A DNA stretch of 64,000 nt from Elysia crispata (GCA_033675545.1 JAWDGP010006239.1:282501-346500); one strand, 5' to 3'; counted from the stretch's first letter, positions 1-25,210 are shown. Numbers and translations are program-made. The notes: generated by a model not told the origin, from the sequence alone.

Positions 1-111
1 CTCTCGATCTCCTCTCTCTAACTCTCTCTCCTTCCCTCTTTCTTTTTCTCTCTCTCTGTGTCTCTCTCTCCCTTTCTCTGTCTCTCTGTCTCTCTATGTC
101 TCTCTCCTTCC

Positions 112-156
<45 letters not shown>

Positions 157-287
157 TCTCTGTCTCTCTGTCTCTCTACCTCTCTCTCCTTCGCTCTCTC
201 TTTTTCTCTCTCTCTCCCTCTCTCTCTCCCTCTCTCTGTGTCTCTACCTCTCTCTCCTTCCCTTTCTCTTTTTCTCTCTCTCCCTCC

Positions 288-351
<64 letters not shown>

Positions 352-356
352 CTCTC
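1..356. repeat. Compound (CT)n with CCTT/TCTG interruptions
   Basis: An almost pure pyrimidine strand, interrupted by TGT and CCTTCC blocks; the purest (CT)n part lies near 296-345. Overlapping open frames here are only Ser-Leu or Arg-Glu repeats. Confidence 0.95.
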
Positions 357-1700
357 TATAATGCCTTGCTACGTTATGATAAACATTCCATCGCCGGGTC
401 AAGTTTACTAAAAAAAAACCAGAGTCGATGTTTTTTGTGAGCACAGCCTTGTGGTATACGGGCAGCATCGCGCAACCTCAGAAGTTACTCTTCGTATTTA
501 AAACATTTTTTTTTTCGCGTCTTCCGCGTTATCTCGATCTATAGCTTGGAAATAGAACTGTGGAGATTTAAATCCATTTTGGTGGCGGCTCCTGCGTGAG
601 ATTTAGAATATAGTTCTTATAACTTTAGCCACTAGAGTCAGAATCAACCTCCGCTTTGAGGATAGCTGCCTGCTCCAAGTCCACGATCTCCGTCCCCGGC
701 TGGTAGGCGCGCTAGGCGGAACCAGGCACTATCAGCAGCGGTAAAACTGGCGGCTGGAGCCACAGTTACAGGAGATCTGTTATTTTAGGCGCAGAAAATG
801 AACAGGTGAAACCTGGGCTGGCTGGCTAAGTTCAACTTCGGTTGGGTAAAAAGATCGCGAAGTGGAGCAGAAAACGAAAATATTCTATTAGCGTTAGCGA
901 GGCGAGCTTTCCGAAAAAAACCGTAGAAGAGCCGTTTCCTCATCTCTTGATGATAGACTTTAGCCTAGTGATACAGAATTATGTGTTTGTATGAAGACAA
1001 TTTCAAAGTTTGTAAGATCAAATATTTTTTATCTAGAATGGCATTAAGCTGTTTTCTATCGGCGTGATTTATTGCTTTTCCCATTTTTATTTTCGTCGGC
1101 GTCAATATCATGTTTCAACTGCCTACGCAAGTTTTGGATCAATGCAAAGTTTTGGAAGGCAGCGATCTAGATCTAGACCTAGTTCTAGATTTCAGAGTAT
1201 AAATTGTCTAACTGTGATTACCTCGTAAAGATCACAATACCTTGTTTCTACTCGTGGATATTGACTGCAACATAGCCGTGGGCTAAACTAGGCCAAGTGT
1301 TAGTTTACCAAGGTAAGTTTAAGTTTCCTTTACACAGAATTGTTTAATGAAAAGTGTAAGGCTGTAAATTTGTAGGATTTTTCGTGTACGGTATTTTTTT
1401 TTTTTTCGTTTGAATAGATGTAGATAATCGAGTTGGAAAGATCTTGTTAACGAAATTGTGGCAGATTGTGTTAGCAGCCACTTCAAGCCTCTCCAATTCT
1501 GATTAGAAATGCAGAGGTTTCTGTTGTGTTCTTGTCAAACGGTTCGTTTTGAAAATAGGTTTTTTTTAAACAGGTTTAAGAATGTTCAAAAAAAAAAAAA
1601 GGTGGGGGGGGGAATGTTTAGAGAGAGACAAACAGATATGTAGTTATCATCTATGCATAACAGGGATACATGTACATGTAGTTTGTCTTGATCACATTTA
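357..1700. other. Unique intron-like sequence
   Basis: No supported gene. It contains an ATCTAG-type repeat at 1164-1190 and a 28-codon open minus-strand segment at 628-711 (see findings). AT-rich with several T runs. Confidence 0.6.
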
Positions 1701-2096
1701 ACGCGTTACTGTTGTCGTCACCGTAATGAGTATTTTTTCTATAGCTATAGATATCAATATCCATTAATGCGTTACTGTTGTCGTCACCGTAATGAGTATT
1801 TTTTCTATAGCTATAGATATCAATATCCATTAATGCGTTACTGTTGTCGTCACCGTAATGAGTATTTTTTCTATAGCTATAGATATCAATATCCATTAAT
1901 GCGTTACTGTTGTCGTCACCGTAATGAGTATTTTTTCTATAGCTATAGATATCAATATCCATTAATGCGTTACTGTTGTCGTCACCGTAATGAGTATTTT
2001 TTCTATAGCTATAGATATCAATATCCATTAATGCGTTACTGTTGTCGTCACCGTAATGAGTATTTTTTCTATAGCTATAGATATCAATATCCATCA
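1701..2096. repeat. 66-bp minisatellite, six copies
   Basis: Units start at 1701, 1767, 1833, 1899, 1965 and 2031 and look essentially identical. The first differs as ACGCG instead of ATGCG at its start, and the last ends CCATCA instead of CCATTA. Each contains GTTGTCGTCACCG, a TATTTTTTC block and the short palindrome CTATAGCTATAG. Because 66 is divisible by three and the unit lacks stops in some frames, both strands read through as 22-residue peptide repeats. I see no start context, splice sites or known family, so these frames are regarded as fortuitous. Confidence 0.92.
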
Positions 2097-2317
2097 AGAG
2101 GTATCGCACAGCCAAACCAACCCGTGCATTGAACTTCCGTCTGCCTCCGCGTTTTTATTTTGCTTTTCTTCCCAAAACTGATGTGATAGTTTTTCTCTAA
2201 GTCCTTGTTCTCGCGTTGCCCCTCCTCATCTAACTTTCATCAAACTGCTTGCTTTTCTTTTTTCCTCTCACCTTCATATTATATCTGTATGTCCATCCTC
2301 TACTCATACGGCATTCT

Positions 2318-2450
2318 CTTCTTCTTCTTCTTCTTCTTCTTCTTCTTCTTCTTCTTCTTCTTCTTCTTCTTCTTCTTCTTCTTCTTCTTCTTCTTCTTCT
2401 TCTTCTTCTTCTTCTTCTTCTTCTTCTTCTTCTTCTTCTTCTTCTTCTTC
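2318..2450. repeat. (CTT)n array, about 44 units
   Basis: Uninterrupted CTT triplets (GAA on the other strand). Frames across it are poly-Phe, poly-Leu or poly-Ser and are not genes. Confidence 0.97.
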
Positions 2451-3003
2451 TCTTGCTGCTACTCCTTCCTACTATTTCCAGTCTTCCGTTTCGTTTCGAA
2501 TATTTTCGATTTCTTGCTTTGGGTTTTTTTGCTCCTTATGATATTTTGGGGGATTCTCTTGTTGATATTTTAACACGTTTCGAGGGGTGAAGAAATCTTG
2601 ACACCTGGCTGGCTTATCATCAGGGGAATATTGTACAATTGAGAAAATACCTCCACATGGTATCTGTAGTGGCGCTGACATTTCGGAGTTAATACCTTGA
2701 CTGTTAGGCGAGCACACATTTTGATCGAGCAAGCCTGCATGAAATGTAGCATTGGAGATAAGGAAGTCCTGTAGGTAGTGGAATTCTCACTTCTCGCAAA
2801 CTCTTCTGTGTGTATGTGAGAGAGAGAGATGGTTAGACTCAGAGAGACAAAAAGACTGAAAGACAGATATCTTCCTCACACAGAAAGAGACAAAGAAGGG
2901 AGCCGTGAAATATTGTTGTTAAAACTCAAAGAGAACTGAGAGATAGATTGAAAGTAATTTAAGATGAACAGAGGAAACTAGAAAAAAAGCAAGGTAGGGA
3001 ACC

Positions 3004-3007
<4 letters not shown>

Positions 3008-3077
<70 letters not shown>
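3008..3077. repeat. (GA)n, 35 units
   Basis: A pure GA run ending in GCGAAAG. Confidence 0.97.
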
Positions 3078-3080
<3 letters not shown>

Positions 3081-3629
3081 AAGAGAGAAAAGTGGCAGGA
3101 GAAAAGGAGGCAGAAAGGTGTGGACGACCAGATCATCAAGAGATACATCACAATTTTAAAGTAAATGATGAAGTACATACAAAAAAAAACTGTCGAAAAG
3201 AGTGGATGAAAAATAATCCTCGAATCCAAGAACGAAAAGAAATCACATAGGAATAAAACTAGTAGAGAATCTAGGCCACAAAAACCAATGACTGGCATGG
3301 ACTGTGTGAGGATATCTTCTACTTCAGCTAACGTGAACGAATTAAAATCTTTGGCATGCGTTAGAAAAACAGATTGAAGCTCTCAAGGCACCCATATCTA
3401 GCAAATCTAGATTTGTGGTCGAGATTGCCGCAATGTTTAATGCCAGTGACGAAGAAGGGAAAGTCTCATTATCAAGGGAACAAACACACAACGTATAGAG
3501 TAAGAGAGATCACTCCGATGTGTTGTGCAGAGTTCGCATTAGTTATACATGAACGATGTTAGGAAAGAGGGATGGATGATGTAAAAATAAAAGCACGAGA
3601 AGAGAAGTAAAAAGAAGAAGGTGGGAGAG

Positions 3630-3643
3630 AGAAAGAGAGAGAG

Positions 3644-3705
<62 letters not shown>
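3630..3705. repeat. (GA)n, partly interrupted
   Basis: GAAAG and GGGG interruptions at the left, pure from about 3655. Confidence 0.95.
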
Positions 3706-3709
<4 letters not shown>

Positions 3710-3840
3710 GGTGATGATTATAATGAAAAGAAGCCGATAAATAAAGTAGACAGACAAATATACAGTGTGAGCATAGAAACAGTATTTTGAAAGATAGTTT
3801 GAGAGTAGACAGGGATATCTATATATGTGTGTGTGTGTGT

Positions 3841-3841
3841 T

Positions 3842-3911
<70 letters not shown>
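3841..3911. repeat. (TG)n then (GA)n
   Basis: A short GTGTGTGTGTGT run (about 3828-3840) leads into GA with one GAAAG break. Confidence 0.95.
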
Positions 3912-3913
<2 letters not shown>

Positions 3914-5504
3914 CTTGCCCTATAGACCCCGCCGCGTCATGGACTTACTGTATATTGTAGGGACCAGATCTACCTGCACTTCAGCAGCTCCATGATTTCC
4001 AAGAACTCTTCGCTCTTTATCTTCTTGACTGAAGATTTCTTTGTCTTAGGCAAACTACTATTGAGGAAACCTGTATCAATACCTTTGGAAGGAAAGTGTT
4101 GTGGACTTTATTGCGATGGCAAGATTGAGTTATTGAACTTCCAACAGTTTACTGGAATCATGAGTAGCAGAAGAGGTCACACTGTGTTATTACTATGTTT
4201 CTCATGAACATAAAATTTTGACAAGTATTTTGCAAGAACATTGGGTGTAGATTTGTAAAGCAATGTTATCGTGGTCCAACTGTTCAAATCCCCTTAAAAT
4301 ACACTCGCCAGACTTGGTGGTAAGAGCAAATTTGGCATTAGGAAGGAGTCAAAAGTTCTCTAACTAATTATTGTGGGTAGGTTCATTAATACCTGTGAAC
4401 CAATCAATCAGTCAATCAGATGTCAAAACGCGAGCAAAATAACAGAGATTTCAATGTTCCAATCCCTCTAAATTCTTTAAGATCACAGCTAAGATCGTTG
4501 TCAAAACTGTCCTTGAAGTGTGTATTGAAGTGAAACATTTCCATGCTGTTGATGGTAGGTTAGCCGTTTCGGGAAATTTCCAGTGATCACTGAGAGTAAA
4601 GAGAAAAACTGAAATAAAGTCAGGGCCGTGACCCCTCCTTAGAGACTGCTTCGGGTGAAGTAGTATATACATGTACCTTGATTCTATACCCCCTCACAGA
4701 CACCAAATACACACCCCTATAACTACACACACTCCCCCACGTTCTTTTTGTGACACTTCTTCCTCTCTCTATTTCTTGGTTTGCTACTAAGCTCTAAGCG
4801 ACGGAACGTTCGACTCCACGCTATAATACTTTGAAAGACTCACTGTATGTTGAAAGAGTTATTGTTTCTGGCAGAGTTAAACGGAAATTCCGATGTACAT
4901 TATTTTTTACTCTCCAATTTCGCTATAACCGATAGGGAGAATTCTCTTTCTGGGGGTCAGATCGGTAAACCTTTGCGTGGGGTCACAGATTGTGTTGGCG
5001 GATGAGACTAATAAAATAATACAAGAGGCTAAATCTTCTCTAGGGAGTCTGATACTCCCCGACGCATTGATTTTAAGTATCTCTGTCTAACCCCTTACGA
5101 TGTTTAGTTTTAAGTATCTCTGTCTTACCCCATACGATGTTTTAAAAGTCTGCAAAGGCCCTTCTTTAAATATACTCATTCATTGCTTCGTGTTCATATT
5201 ATCGTTTATCTTTTGATCATTATTATAATTATGTATCTTCTGATGATTATTATTTGAATAATATGATCATTATTACTTGTATCTTCGGGTCGTTAGTACG
5301 TGTTCTAGTCTCAATAAAAGAGACTCTTTCCAAAGCTAAAATGCAAGATGAAAACATAACCAAGGCGATGGAAACCGATATTAATAACATAATGATCGCG
5401 AAGTATCATAGAAATACTAATGTTACTGCTGCATGTTCACCGAGAATCTAACAATATATAAATAAGAATGAAAAAAAAAACTTTTTTTATGTTTTAGAAA
5501 CTGG
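3912..5504. other. Unique intron-like sequence
   Basis: Only the 37-bp duplication at 5071 stands out. Short frames lack family motifs and splice context. Confidence 0.6.
5071..5144. repeat. 37-bp direct tandem duplication
   Basis: TTTTAAGTATCTCTGTCT begins at 5071 and again at 5108. Both units continue as ACCCC(T/A)TACGATGTTT with few mismatches. Confidence 0.8.
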
Positions 5505-5548
5505 CCCCCCCCCCCCCCCCCCCCCCCCCCCCTCTCTCTCTCTCTCTG
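5505..5548. repeat. Poly-C (28) joined to (CT)n
   Basis: An uninterrupted C homopolymer at 5505-5532 is followed by CTCTCT to about 5548. Homopolymers this long are prone to sequencing error. Confidence 0.9.
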
Positions 5549-5745
5549 ACCTGCCAAATAGAACAAGCTGACCCCCTGACTCTTGACCCGACCACCAGCT
5601 GCTGCTGTTGTTTAGTTCCCGGGTCACTTTCCAGTTCGGTTGTGCGCATGCGTCTTAGCAAGACTCCAGGTGGAGTCTGCAATGTACACAGAAATGAAAT
5701 CTAGCAGCGCTTGTGCTGGAGACTTCTGGAGCTGATCCATTTGTT

Positions 5746-5750
<5 letters not shown>

Positions 5751-5807
<57 letters not shown>

Positions 5808-5860
5808 AAGACAGACACAGATAGAGAGAGACATAGAGAGACAGGGAGAGAGAGAGAGAT
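5751..5860. repeat. (GA)n with ACAGAC-type tail
   Basis: Pure at 5751-5804, then GA broken by CGAAAGACAGACACAG. Confidence 0.95.
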
Positions 5861-10494
<4,634 letters not shown>

Positions 10495-10561
10495 CCTCTC
10501 TCTCTCTCTCTCCCCTCTCCTCTCTATTTCTCTCTGTTTCTCCCTCTCTCTCTCTTCCTCT

Positions 10562-10610
<49 letters not shown>

Positions 10611-10640
10611 CCTCCCTCCCATCTCTCTCTCTATCGCTCA
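10495..10640. repeat. Compound C/(CT)n tract
   Basis: C runs (CCCCCCCC) alternate with CT dinucleotides and TTTCTC breaks. Minus-strand frames are Arg-Glu repeats. Confidence 0.92.
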
Positions 10641-10823
10641 TCGTCGCCTGGGGTGCAATCAGAATCGAGAGTGCAGTCACACACACACTTAGACCTGTCA
10701 GAGATAACAAGGCGGCGCCTTTGATGTTTCTCTCGCTACCGTTATCGCGCTCATCTCATTATTGGCGTCCTCAATCCCAGCATCTCTATTTTCTCTCTCC
10801 TTTCTGCTTCTGTTTCTATCTAC

Positions 10824-10828
<5 letters not shown>

Positions 10829-10870
<42 letters not shown>

Positions 10871-10915
10871 CCTCTCTCTCTTTTATCTCTCGCTCTCTCC
10901 CTCTCTTTTTCTCTC
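10829..10915. repeat. (CT)n with interruptions
   Basis: Pure to about 10867, then CCCC and TTTTAT breaks. Confidence 0.93.
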
Positions 10916-12551
10916 TGCATGCAAACTCTTGAAGTTATAAAATCTACAGCTCAATTCAGAAGCGTGTTATTATTGCAAGAAAATTGAAAATGCTTGTTCG
11001 GCTTTATGAGAAAATTGCGAGGAATTAATGTCCCGAAATATCGACAAAGTTGCAGTAGAGGAAAGTCGCTTTTGTCTCCACTTCTCTTCACAACGGGACC
11101 TGTTAATTAAAGACCTCAGCAATAACTTGTGGACTACATCCTCACCATAGCAGCTGGCTTTATTGCTTGCTTTTCACCAAATTTAATATCGGTACAGAGA
11201 CTGGAGGGAGAACCAGAGGGACCGTGACGGAGTAACAGAAAATTAAGGCCAATTGACCGGAACACTGCTGTAAAGTTCTGCGTTTTATTTTTTGTCGCTC
11301 AAGTTTACCGAAGAGATGCTTTCAGTAACCATCTCATTGTGTTTGTCTTTCGGCCAGTTTTCTGCTCCAGTAACAGTCATATTATGAGCTGCGTGACACC
11401 ACATGCACAATAAATTGGGTGGCGAATCTCAAACCCTTGTAAGGTTACTCATCCTGAGATACATGTATATCACAAGAATTTAATGAGAAGTTTGTTTTAC
11501 TGGACTTTTCCGATCTATTTCATAATTACAACATTATTGAATCTACGAACAAAAAGTGCGAAACGCTGTATGGCCTGTCAGAACATCATGGCTGCCTATT
11601 TAACTCCTACCATATGATGATAATAGTTTAAAATGATTTTTAAATAGATCGGGCTTGTAAAAAGGAAGCTGATTATTCTTATGTTCAGGACCTTATACGG
11701 CAGACAATTATTCGAAATGGATATATCTCTTTGCTAAACCCTTTTTTTTTAAGTTTTATTTTCTTTCAGTTTTCGAGATTATTTCTTTAAACTACAGATT
11801 TATCTATCAAGGTTTCTGAGTAAATCTATTAGAAACTGCTTTCCCTGTGTAGAATTCAGATTAAGATAGTATTCCTTTTATTTGGACCTTAATGTATCGC
11901 TCCACTTGTGCGAAAAATTAATTACTTTTCTCGCCTTTTTTTGTGTACACATTAGGCGGAATCAATGGAAATGTGTTTACTGGTACTCAAACATTGCCCA
12001 CATGGCCAGCAAGGGTAAACAGTCCACCAATTCACCATCACACTATTTTTAGAAAACCAATTTTTTTTTTATCAAGTCCCTTGTGGCTTGCTAACAATAT
12101 AAGTATAAAGTAAGAACATGATACAAAACGATATTTCTGCTAACAATGGAAACATAAAGAAAGTGCTGTACATTATTTAAAACGTTTTGGGTTTTTTTCT
12201 ACGTCCTGTTCGAAATATATGATATTGTCCCTACTTCTATTCACAACCTTCCGACTGCTTTTATTTGTGTCTCTGTCGGTGTATTGGTAGATCTATTTAA
12301 CTCTCTGTTTCTCCTCCTCCCTGTCTCTCTCCCTCCTTCTCTTGACTCAACCAAACAAAAACATGTGATCCCCTTTGTGGTTATCGCACAATGGCCTCAT
12401 TCCATACATTCAATATTGTGTGCTCGTATCTTTAAACAGCTCTCCCGTGGGTTAGAGTTCTCTGCCCTTTCTTCACAACCACTAAACTAATACAGGGCTT
12501 TCTGCTCCACCTCTTTGTTTATAGAAACACCAGGTTTTCTAGGCTTTATAT
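10916..12551. other. Unique AT-rich intron-like sequence
   Basis: No frame of note, no repeats beyond short T runs. Confidence 0.6.
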
Positions 12552-12656
12552 TTCTTCTTCTTCTTCTTCTTCTTCTTCTTCTTCTTCTTCTTCTTCTTCT
12601 TCTTCTTCTTCTTCTTCTTCTTCTTCTTCTTCTTCTTCTTCTTCTTCTTCTTCTTC
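12552..12656. repeat. (TTC)n array, 35 units
   Basis: A pure TTC run flanked by TTTATA and CTCTATC. Confidence 0.97.
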
Positions 12657-13232
12657 TCTCTATCTTTGTCTCTCTGTCTCTGAAAGCTTTGCCTATATCT
12701 TTCATCTCCCGTTCCGTCTCTCCTCTCTCCCTCTCCTTTCCTTCCAGCTTTGTTTCTGTCTCCCCCTCCGTTCTCCCTGCCCCCCCCCCCCCACCCCCCC
12801 CCCCTTGTCTCTAGGACCCGCAGAACTCGCCCCATATTTGTAGCATGTTTACCTTTTACTCACGCCAAGCTGTCCTGGTCGCCGGTCCGGCTGTTTGTCC
12901 CCAGCTGTCAATGGGCGGAGAAAGTAGCAGATGAAGAAAACATATTTACACAAACTTTTCTGGGGCGTTTGTCAAGTCTGGAGGATGTGTGAGTTTAGGA
13001 CTTTAGAGGAGGCGCGTGAGTGTGTGGAAAGTCGGGGGGGGGGGGGGGGAAACACAGGTTGGCGGTATGGTGGTAGGGGAGGGACAGGTGGGAGCTAGGG
13101 TGGTTGTAAATAACCATTGTAACGTATGTGAAAAATATATTTGAGGGGGGTGGGGTGTAAGTAGACGATGATGGACAAAGTGGGAAACGCAAAAGAGACA
13201 ATGAGCAAGCGAGAGATCGGTCTCATAGAGAG

Positions 13233-13235
<3 letters not shown>

Positions 13236-13308
<73 letters not shown>
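13236..13308. repeat. (GA)n, 36 units
   Basis: A pure run after AGATT. An 18-base G run lies about 190 bp before it (13032-13049). Confidence 0.96.
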
Positions 13309-13313
<5 letters not shown>

Positions 13314-14210
13314 CAAACAGACAGAGAGTGAGTGAGAAGGAGTAGAATATTGAGAAATTTAAAGAATTTTTCTTTTTAGATTTAAACACGAATAATAGTT
13401 AAACCAAGATTGAATAAAGAAATCTTGATTTACTCTTATTGAAAGAAAAGTATCGAAAGATTTGAATCTAATCTAGAGAGACGAAAGCTCCCAAGCTTCA
13501 GCAGCTAATTGTCCTGAGCTCGACATAACAGGCGAAATACAAATCAAAACAAACAACATGGAATCTAGTTATAAAGAACACGAAAAGAATAATTAGGGAA
13601 ATTGAAACAAGAAAATAAATGGATGAAAGTAAAGCAAATTACATAATTACAATGAAGGTAGTGATTATTATGTAATGTAATGAAAGAGTTACCTTTTTTT
13701 CTTTCTTTTTTTTTTTTTTTTTTTTGAGAAGGCCAATAAAAATTGCTCGTTCAGATTCTTAATTTTCGATGAATGTTCTATTAATATTAATATTTTTTTT
13801 TTTTTTTTTTTTTTTTGTAATTTTATTTCGTAATGTTCAAAGATAGAAAACTATAAACCCTCTCAGACAGTTTAACGTAAACCCGTTTTTCTTTGTTTGA
13901 GTCTGCCTTTATCTAACCAATATTTCGCCATAATTATTGGGAATACTTCAGGAAATTTCGAGAAACGAAAAGCAACGTAGATAAGTTCGTTTCTAACTTA
14001 TGAGGATGGTTGAACTCACGAGAGATCATACCGTAGGAGAAATGGGACGGGGAACCATTCGTTAAGAAAACAAGGTGGCGCCATTTTTTATCTCTCAGAA
14101 AATTGCGCTAGGAGTTTCTCTATCTCTCCACACCTGTTAGTGCGCATAAATATAACCTCATTAAATCTGGGCGATTACTATAAAATATATGTATTTTTTT
14201 TTTAATTTGC

Positions 14211-14540
14211 TTGAAGTCGCACTCGTTGCCTCAGGCGGTTATTGGGGATCGTATACGCGTACTCAATGCCGTAAACCCAGCTGAAAAGGTGTCACATTTT
14301 TTATGTATTTGCTCAGTACTGTGGGTGGAGCAAACATGGCTGCGGTTGATATCGATTACTGAGAGGTTTGTTCGCGAGCATGCTGGCAAAGAATGGAAGA
14401 ATTACTCCGCCCTCTTCACATCTTTAGATCGGATTGACCGTATACTAATCGCACTCGAGGCGCCAATTTACAATTATTTACTTTATAAACCAGCCCGGTG
14501 CCCACCACTCGTAGATGACAAGCTGTGCCTGAAAGCCTAA
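14211..14540 (+). pseudogene. Possible C-terminal remnant of a retrotransposon reverse transcriptase
   Basis: This frame of about 109 residues is not built from simple repeat. It contains AEKVSHFLCICSVLWVEQTW followed by basic and hydrophobic sequence. The E..xHFL..CS pattern resembles the His/Cys end of the finger-like segment after the RT domain in many LINEs (E...H.L..CP). The first Cys pair expected upstream is not visible, there is no good ATG, and no flanking duplication was found. It may be chance. Confidence 0.3.
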
Positions 14541-14817
14541 ATCCTAGATTCTCTATACATCTTTACATCTAGATCCTGTGGACACTATGGGCGTGGATTG
14601 ATAAAGTTCACTAACCGTTTCAACCTTGTAAACATGTAAGCAATTTGTTGGAGGAATTTCCACATATAACTGTCTAATGGGAATTTCATTCCATGATAGA
14701 ATCCTTAAGGTAACTGCACTTCATCAGGGATCAATGAAAGAATCAGGACTATACTATGTCGACTATATTACTCTTTATCTGAATTTCATAAGATATCTGC
14801 ATCATTATTAATTAATA

Positions 14818-14821
<4 letters not shown>

Positions 14822-14890
<69 letters not shown>
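14822..14890. repeat. (TC)n, 34 units
   Basis: Pure, ending in GTGTCTC. Confidence 0.96.
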
Positions 14891-14894
<4 letters not shown>

Positions 14895-15160
14895 CTCTCC
14901 ATCTTAATCCTCAGAAGATCTGTATGTGCGCCCCCCCTTCACATTCTGACCTGTATTTTCTTTCGGTCTATAATTTCTCTCTCTTTCCCTATCTCCAGAA
15001 ACTCACACACTTTCACCAGACTTTCCTACAAAAATTTAAGCTCTTCCTGATCTGCCAAGATCTTTCCGCTTTGCCCAAGCTTTGACGTCATACAACAAAC
15101 AGCATTCCTTCAAACAATAAAAATTAATTTGCCCACTTGAGACCTCAAACAACATTTTTA

Positions 15161-15225
<65 letters not shown>
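15161..15225. repeat. C10 followed by (TC)n
   Basis: Ten C then 27 TC units. Confidence 0.95.
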
Positions 15226-15228
<3 letters not shown>

Positions 15229-17187
15229 TCCATCATTGTGGGAAGACAGACTGGTGCTTGAGAAGCGTAAATGAGATTGAATAATGTTGTTTACTAAAGG
15301 AAGGCAGGGTAACCTTGTAGACCTAGGGCTGGAGACTTGGGAGACGGAATGCGTTGAGGAGGAAGTTCGGAGCGTGATTAAAGTGTTGATGATGCAGGGA
15401 AGCTGCAAACACCTGGCTCTCAAGCGTGAGAAATGTCAAGAATGTCTGGTTTGGACAGACAGACACAGTTAGAGGGAGAAAGAGAAAAAGGAAAACTCAG
15501 ATAGTGACAGAGACGTTCAGATAAAGATGAGAGAGAGACAGACAGACAGACAGACAGAGAGACAGAGAAAGAGCGATGGACAGACTGAAAGTTACTGGAG
15601 CGCACATACAAAGATAAGGGGGAGATCGGAATAACGGAAAGGGGAGATTGCGGGGGGGAAAGGGGGGGGGGGGGGGGAAATAAAGAAGTATGAAATATAA
15701 AAAAAAATAAAGATGAAGAATGAAAAAATGCTTAGGAGAAAATGGAAAGAGAGAAAAGAATGACAGTTTAGAGGCAGGGACAAAGACGAGACAAGCACAT
15801 AAGAAGTTGTGTTTTCAAAATTGTTCACTTCCAGTAGGTCTATATCTAGATCTAGTTATTTACCCAAACATGCATCACCCAATCCTCAAGGCGTACCGTC
15901 TGGTCAACCGTGTCAGGGTTCACTGTGGGGATCCAGCATCATGACGGCCGAGATCATCACCGCAGCTCTACTGACAACTGGTCAGGTCAAAGGTTGTCAG
16001 GGAAATCTGAGCTGGAGCGAGTGCTTGGAGGTGGTGAAGTCCTGTTCGGTGGACACAAGAGAGGGCGCAGAAGACAGGAGACTGTCATCACTGTTGCGTT
16101 CACGCATCGCTCTGGAGACAGGACAAAAGCTGGCTCGGTTCCACTGATAATCTTTATGCGCTGTGCATGGCAGGGGGCACAGGGTGAGAGCATTCAATTT
16201 AGTGGTTACAATGGGGCCTGGCTTTCACATTAGGTTTCTAACTTGTTTATCATAGTGCCCTGTTTCTCTATTGCATTTTCTCCCTGTCGCCATTTTTTTT
16301 TTTTTTTTTTTGGATGGGTGACGGGAAAAGTTTAATGCATCCGACCTTGCCAACAATAACGCGGCGAAGAAATCTCTATCTTCCGCTATCGATATATCTT
16401 GAAAACGGTCACTGTTAGTCGCTCTAGATTCTTTTCTCGGAGAGCGGCTTATGAGACATTGTTAAACTGCTGAGAAGTTAGCCGCTGTCTCCACTGGATG
16501 GGTACTGGGGACAATTTTCAAGTGTCGTGATTGGTCAGGATGTCTTGCCTTCGATCAGCACCGCGGACCTGAAGGGAATTGAGAATCGGGTTGTATCTCT
16601 CAAACTGAATTATGATTCGATACCTCCTGCTGGTCATAGGTCTGGCGAACAATCTTATAGGAAGACAAACTTGTCAGTGCCGGGCTAGTTGTTAAAAGAG
16701 TGATCCAGAGTTATCTGGCCCTAGCCCCGGAGTTCCTGGGTTTTCTTGAGTAGTCTTTCTCCTAAGCACAAGAACTGCAGACATATTTGACTCTTCAGAT
16801 TCAACCAGTATTCTTTCCAGTGTCAGCCCTTCTCTTCTGTCAGGGTCTATGATAAAAATAAGTCTTTCTAAATATTGCTAGAGGGAGTACAACGCTAAAT
16901 CCCGAGATCTTGAGATTTTGTCCTATGCTTCCTGTTTCTCCTCCCCTATCTGTGCTGTATGAGTAACATGCCCCCCCGCCCCCCCCCCCCTCGTCATCTC
17001 TGCCGCACCGGAAGCTCTGTGTGGAGATGGTCGTTCATCGCGCCAGTGGCTGCCTGGGACGGCAAGGGCATGAATTGTCCGCTACGAGCGGTCTTCACAA
17101 CCAGTGTTGTTGTTTATTATAGACCAATATTATATGTCTGGAGGTGTGAAGTGGATTTAATCTAGTTATAATAAACGCAAGTACGCC

Positions 17188-17189
<2 letters not shown>
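15226..17189. other. Unique sequence with an open, GC-richer patch
   Basis: At 15809-16233 two plus frames and one minus frame stay open. Having several frames open at once suggests chance, not coding. No domain was recognised. ATCTAG-type sequence occurs at 15845. Confidence 0.5.
15655..15680. repeat. Poly-G tract
   Basis: GGGGGG, GAAA, then a G run of about 18. Confidence 0.85.

Positions 17190-17229
<40 letters not shown>
17190..17229. repeat. (GA)n, 20 units
   Basis: A short pure run followed by purine-rich ACAGA sequence. Confidence 0.95.
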
Positions 17230-24903
<7,674 letters not shown>

Positions 24904-24936
<33 letters not shown>

Positions 24937-24980
24937 CTCTCTCCTTTTCTTTCCTCTTCACTCCTTCTCTCTCTCTCTCA
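24904..24980. repeat. (CA)n/(CT)n compound
   Basis: CACACACACA passes into (CT)n, with an AATCTC break. Confidence 0.92.
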
Positions 24981-25206
24981 ACTTCCTTATTTGCCCCAAC
25001 TTGTCACCCGCCGTATCTCATTTCCATATAAATCACTGTGTTGGTATCGATGTATTGTCCAGCAATTATCGTAATCGTTCTCCTCCAATAGACGCCATGT
25101 CAGAGCTGAGCTTTATGACACGTGACAGTTCTCCCTGGTTCCGGTACACGGAACCTCTCGCGCGACTTGTTTGCTCAGTCTCTTTGAAGTGGCCAAAGTT
25201 CATTAA

Positions 25207-25210
<4 letters not shown>

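Noticed and set aside
1651..2115. Repeat protein of 22-residue units on either strand
   Set aside because: Explained by a stop-free 66-bp minisatellite; no splice or start signals tie it to a gene.
15809..16233. Overlapping plus-strand frames in a GC-richer patch, considered as a missing PDZ exon
   Set aside because: No PDZ motif is present and several frames are open at once, including on the minus strand.
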